The notes beneath the pieces are model-generated. The model searched no databases and was not told where the DNA came from. It worked only from the letters and a program-made list of their open reading frames with translations. This document shows positions 15,421 to 16,687 of a stretch of DNA of 16,687 nucleotides, in pieces. Position 1 is the stretch's first letter; every line of letters starts with the position of its first letter. Source of the DNA: an uncultured Novosphingobium sp. (GTDB lineage: Bacteria; Pseudomonadota; Alphaproteobacteria; Sphingomonadales; Sphingomonadaceae); NCBI GenBank assembly GCA_946886075.1, contig CAMPHR010000051.1, positions 1-16,687 of the forward strand, given 5' to 3'. The position numbers and the translations under genes were made by a program.

Positions 15421-15449
15421 CATATAGGCAACCAGGAGGTTGCTTATAT
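15421..15449 (+). promoter_or_regulatory. Operator 2 and SD-embedding hairpin at the SRPBCC gene start
   Basis: The second GCAACC-N4-GGTTGC (15428-15443) lies within a longer dyad: the arms ATATAGGCAACC (15422-15433) and GGTTGCTTATAT (15438-15449) pair over 12 positions with one G-T. The 4-base spacer AGGA plus the first two arm bases are the Shine-Dalgarno AGGAGG, and the right arm ends inside the ATG (15448). A -10-like CATATA (15421-15426) lies 17 bp after TTGCGC. The site may act as DNA operator, RNA hairpin, or both. Confidence 0.7.
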
Positions 15450-15903
15450 GTCTGATTCAATCACTAAGCGCGTTGAAATCGCGGCACCTGTTGAGCGGGT
15501 GTGGGACGCATTGATCGATCATGAGAAATTTGGCGCCTGGTTTCGGGTGGCGTTGGATCAACCCTTTGTCTTGGGCGGGGCATCTACCGGGCACATGACC
15601 TATCCCGGCTATGAGGATTATCGCTGGGAAGCGCGGGTCGTGGCGGTCGAGCCGATGCGGCGCTTTGCTTTTGAATGGCCTGCGACTGGTGGTGACAAGC
15701 AGTTGATGGAAAGCGGCGACGCCGTAGCGGAGTGGACATTGGTCGAGTTTGTGCTTGAACCGGCGGGCGACGGCACTGTGTTGACCGTGACTGAGAGTGG
15801 CTTCGACAAGGTGCCTGAACCGCGGCGCAGTGACGTCATGCGATCCAATGACGGTGGCTGGGCGGAGCAGGTGCAGAATATCCGCCGCTATGTCGAACGT
15901 TGA
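15448..15903 (+). CDS. SRPBCC/AHSA1 domain protein
   Basis: This 151-residue soluble protein has the START/Bet v 1-like SRPBCC fold of the AHSA1 group, a helix-grip cavity that binds hydrophobic ligands; the ligand here is unknown. The domain fills the protein: ITKRVEIAAPVERVWDALID (5-24) opens it, a conserved Trp-Phe (AWF) follows, and the C-terminal helix is NDGGWAEQVQNIRRYV. The start at 15448 is set by AGGAGG eight bases upstream; an ATG at 15394 would add 18 residues read from operator sequence and is rejected. Its end overlaps the ArsR-family gene by 14 bases. SRPBCC-ArsR pairs are widespread, and the SRPBCC protein is thought to sense or process a small molecule. Confidence 0.9.
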   Translation: MSDSITKRVEIAAPVERVWDALIDHEKFGAWFRVALDQPFVLGGASTGHMTYPGYEDYRWEARVVAVEPMRRFAFEWPATGGDKQLMESGDAVAEWTLVEFVLEPAGDGTVLTVTESGFDKVPEPRRSDVMRSNDGGWAEQVQNIRRYVER

Positions 15904-16219
15904 GGAAGCGCCTGCGCGGCTATTTGCGGCGCTTGGGGACACGACCCGGCTCGGGATGATAGGCCGACTTTCCAGCGGCGCGGAACGGTCGATCGCTCAA
16001 CTCGGCGAAGGTCTGCCGATCAGCCGACAGGCGGTGGCCAAGCATTTGGACGTCCTGCTGGGAGCAGGTCTGGTCCGCAGGACGCGCAGAGGGCGCGAGG
16101 TTCTATTCGCTCTTGAGCCCGAAGGCGTAGCGGAGGCGCGGGATTGGCTCGATCAGGTTTCAGGTCAGTGGGATGACGCTTTGGGCAGGCTCAAGATATT
16201 TGTCGAGAGCCAGCCCTAG
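15890..16219 (+). CDS. ArsR/SmtB-family winged-helix repressor
   Basis: This 109-residue DNA-binding repressor begins at the ATG at 15890, inside the 3' end of the SRPBCC gene. The family opening LFAALGDTTRLGMIGRL (11-27) and the recognition helix ISRQAVAKHLDVLLGAGLV are clear, with the wing at RRTRRGREVLFAL. I see no cysteine or histidine cluster of the metal-sensing members, so it belongs with the metal-independent ArsR proteins that accompany SRPBCC genes. The likely target is its own unit through the twin GCAACC-N4-GGTTGC sites, with the SRPBCC protein or its ligand as signal; this is inference. An open frame extends upstream to 15797 but is out of frame with, and inside, the SRPBCC gene. 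Confidence 0.9.
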   Translation: MSNVEEAPARLFAALGDTTRLGMIGRLSSGAERSIAQLGEGLPISRQAVAKHLDVLLGAGLVRRTRRGREVLFALEPEGVAEARDWLDQVSGQWDDALGRLKIFVESQP

Positions 16220-16230
16220 CGTTCCCCGGT

Positions 16231-16644
16231 TTACTGCTGCGGAATGGCGGCGCGAGCATCCTGCCCATCGCCTTCGGGCGCGGCGATGATTTCGCGGGTT
16301 GCTGCGCCCTTGTCGACGACTTCCGTAGCGGGATCACCAACGGACGAGCGGATGCCCGCCGCCGCATTGGCGCGGCCTGCTTCGTTCAACGCTGCGCTTT
16401 CAGCCGCACTGCGCTGGGCAGGGCCGCCGAACATGGTTTCCATGGCAGCGCGGCTCGAATCCACCGACGCAGCGGCAGGCGTGCCGGGCGCGGGCGGGAC
16501 CAGCGCATAATCGGGCGGGATCACCAGCGGAGCCTGGCGCGACACGGCGAATTCGTCAGGACGTTCCCGATTGAACAGGCCGCCGCCGCCACCGCAAGCG
16601 GACAGCATGGAAATCAGGCCAGCGGCGAGGATCAATTTACGCAT
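16231..16644 (-). CDS. DUF3035 lipoprotein, BamF-like
   Basis: This 137-residue outer-membrane lipoprotein has a signal peptide, MRKLILAAGLISMLSAC, with lipobox LSAC and lipidated Cys17. A Gly run follows, then the family core FNRERPDEFAVSRQAPLVIP and PPDYALVPP. This core matches DUF3035, the family of BamF, an alphaproteobacterial subunit of the outer-membrane beta-barrel assembly complex. The rest is Ala-rich and low complexity. Its ATG shares one base with the stop of the upstream gene (TGATG, 16646-16642), probably lspA, the peptidase needed to process it. It converges on the ArsR-family gene with only 11 bp between stops. Confidence 0.85.
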   Translation of the reverse strand: MRKLILAAGLISMLSACGGGGGLFNRERPDEFAVSRQAPLVIPPDYALVPPAPGTPAAASVDSSRAAMETMFGGPAQRSAAESAALNEAGRANAAAGIRSSVGDPATEVVDKGAATREIIAAPEGDGQDARAAIPQQ

Positions 16645-16687
16645 CAGTTCAGTGACTCCGTCTTTGCGCCCTTCTCGCGCAGCAGCA
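16644..16687 (-). CDS. 3' end of upstream gene, probably lipoprotein signal peptidase
   Basis: Thirteen codons (LLREKGAKTESLN) and a TGA stop are visible, ending in a one-base overlap with the BamF-like gene. The short basic tail after leucines resembles the cytoplasmic C-terminus of LspA, and lspA followed by a DUF3035 gene is an order I remember from sphingomonads. Too little sequence is present to prove identity; only the existence of a coupled upstream frame is well supported. Confidence 0.45.
   Translation of the reverse strand, partial: LLREKGAKTESLN

Noticed and set aside
15394..15447. Upstream start for the SRPBCC protein
   Set aside because: The added 18 residues are read from the operator region and lack an SD, whereas AGGAGG is ideally placed for the ATG at 15448.
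1..16687. CRISPR arrays, tRNA or rRNA genes, insertion sequences, riboswitch leaders
   Set aside because: No regularly spaced direct repeats, cloverleaf-like segments, transposase motifs or recognisable riboswitch cores were found on reading both strands.

Overview
The window looks like a piece of chromosome from a high-GC alphaproteobacterium, most likely a sphingomonad (Sphingomonadaceae). The grounds are GC-biased codon use on both strands, small alphaproteobacterial families (DUF2794, a DUF3035/BamF lipoprotein, a NifU-like scaffold with a shortened ligand set) and many TGATG/ATGA stop-start overlaps. The genus is inferred from remembered families, not from a search. I see no tRNA, rRNA, CRISPR array, insertion sequence, prophage or att site. 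This is compact core-type chromosome, not a genomic island.

Left part (1-3932). A nitronate monooxygenase runs off the left edge on the minus strand. A minus-strand pair follows: a short-type serine O-acetyltransferase (cysE) overlapping a DUF2794 gene. Divergent from cysE is a TauE/SafE-type sulfur-anion permease, followed 39 bp later by an OxyR-type regulator that keeps both redox cysteines. Sulfur assimilation or export is thus placed beside thiol-based peroxide sensing. A REP/terminator-like hairpin ends this block.

Middle (3974-9044). The minus-strand run pgsA-moaD-moaE joins phosphatidylglycerophosphate synthesis to molybdopterin synthase; its first start codon lies just behind a perfect 8-bp inverted repeat. 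Divergent from pgsA is an LplT-type lysophospholipid transporter. It converges on a 60-codon gene for a tail-anchored-looking small membrane protein. A bifunctional class A penicillin-binding protein follows.

Right part (9111-16687). A plus-strand series reads purT, NifU/IscU-like scaffold, Kef-type K+/H+ antiporter, DUF423 membrane protein, Zur-like Fur-family regulator with a natural His5 N-terminus, and dxs. The scaffold, antiporter and DUF423 genes overlap and should be one transcript. Next is a two-gene SRPBCC (AHSA1)-ArsR unit. It is preceded by two identical inverted repeats, GCAACC-N4-GGTTGC, 42 bp apart, the second built around the Shine-Dalgarno sequence. The window closes on the minus strand with a BamF-like lipoprotein gene overlapping the 3' end of what is probably lspA.

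The most interesting features are the twin operators with the SD-embedding hairpin, the scaffold protein lacking two of the classical IscU active-site residues, the hairpin abutting the pgsA start, and the small membrane protein.
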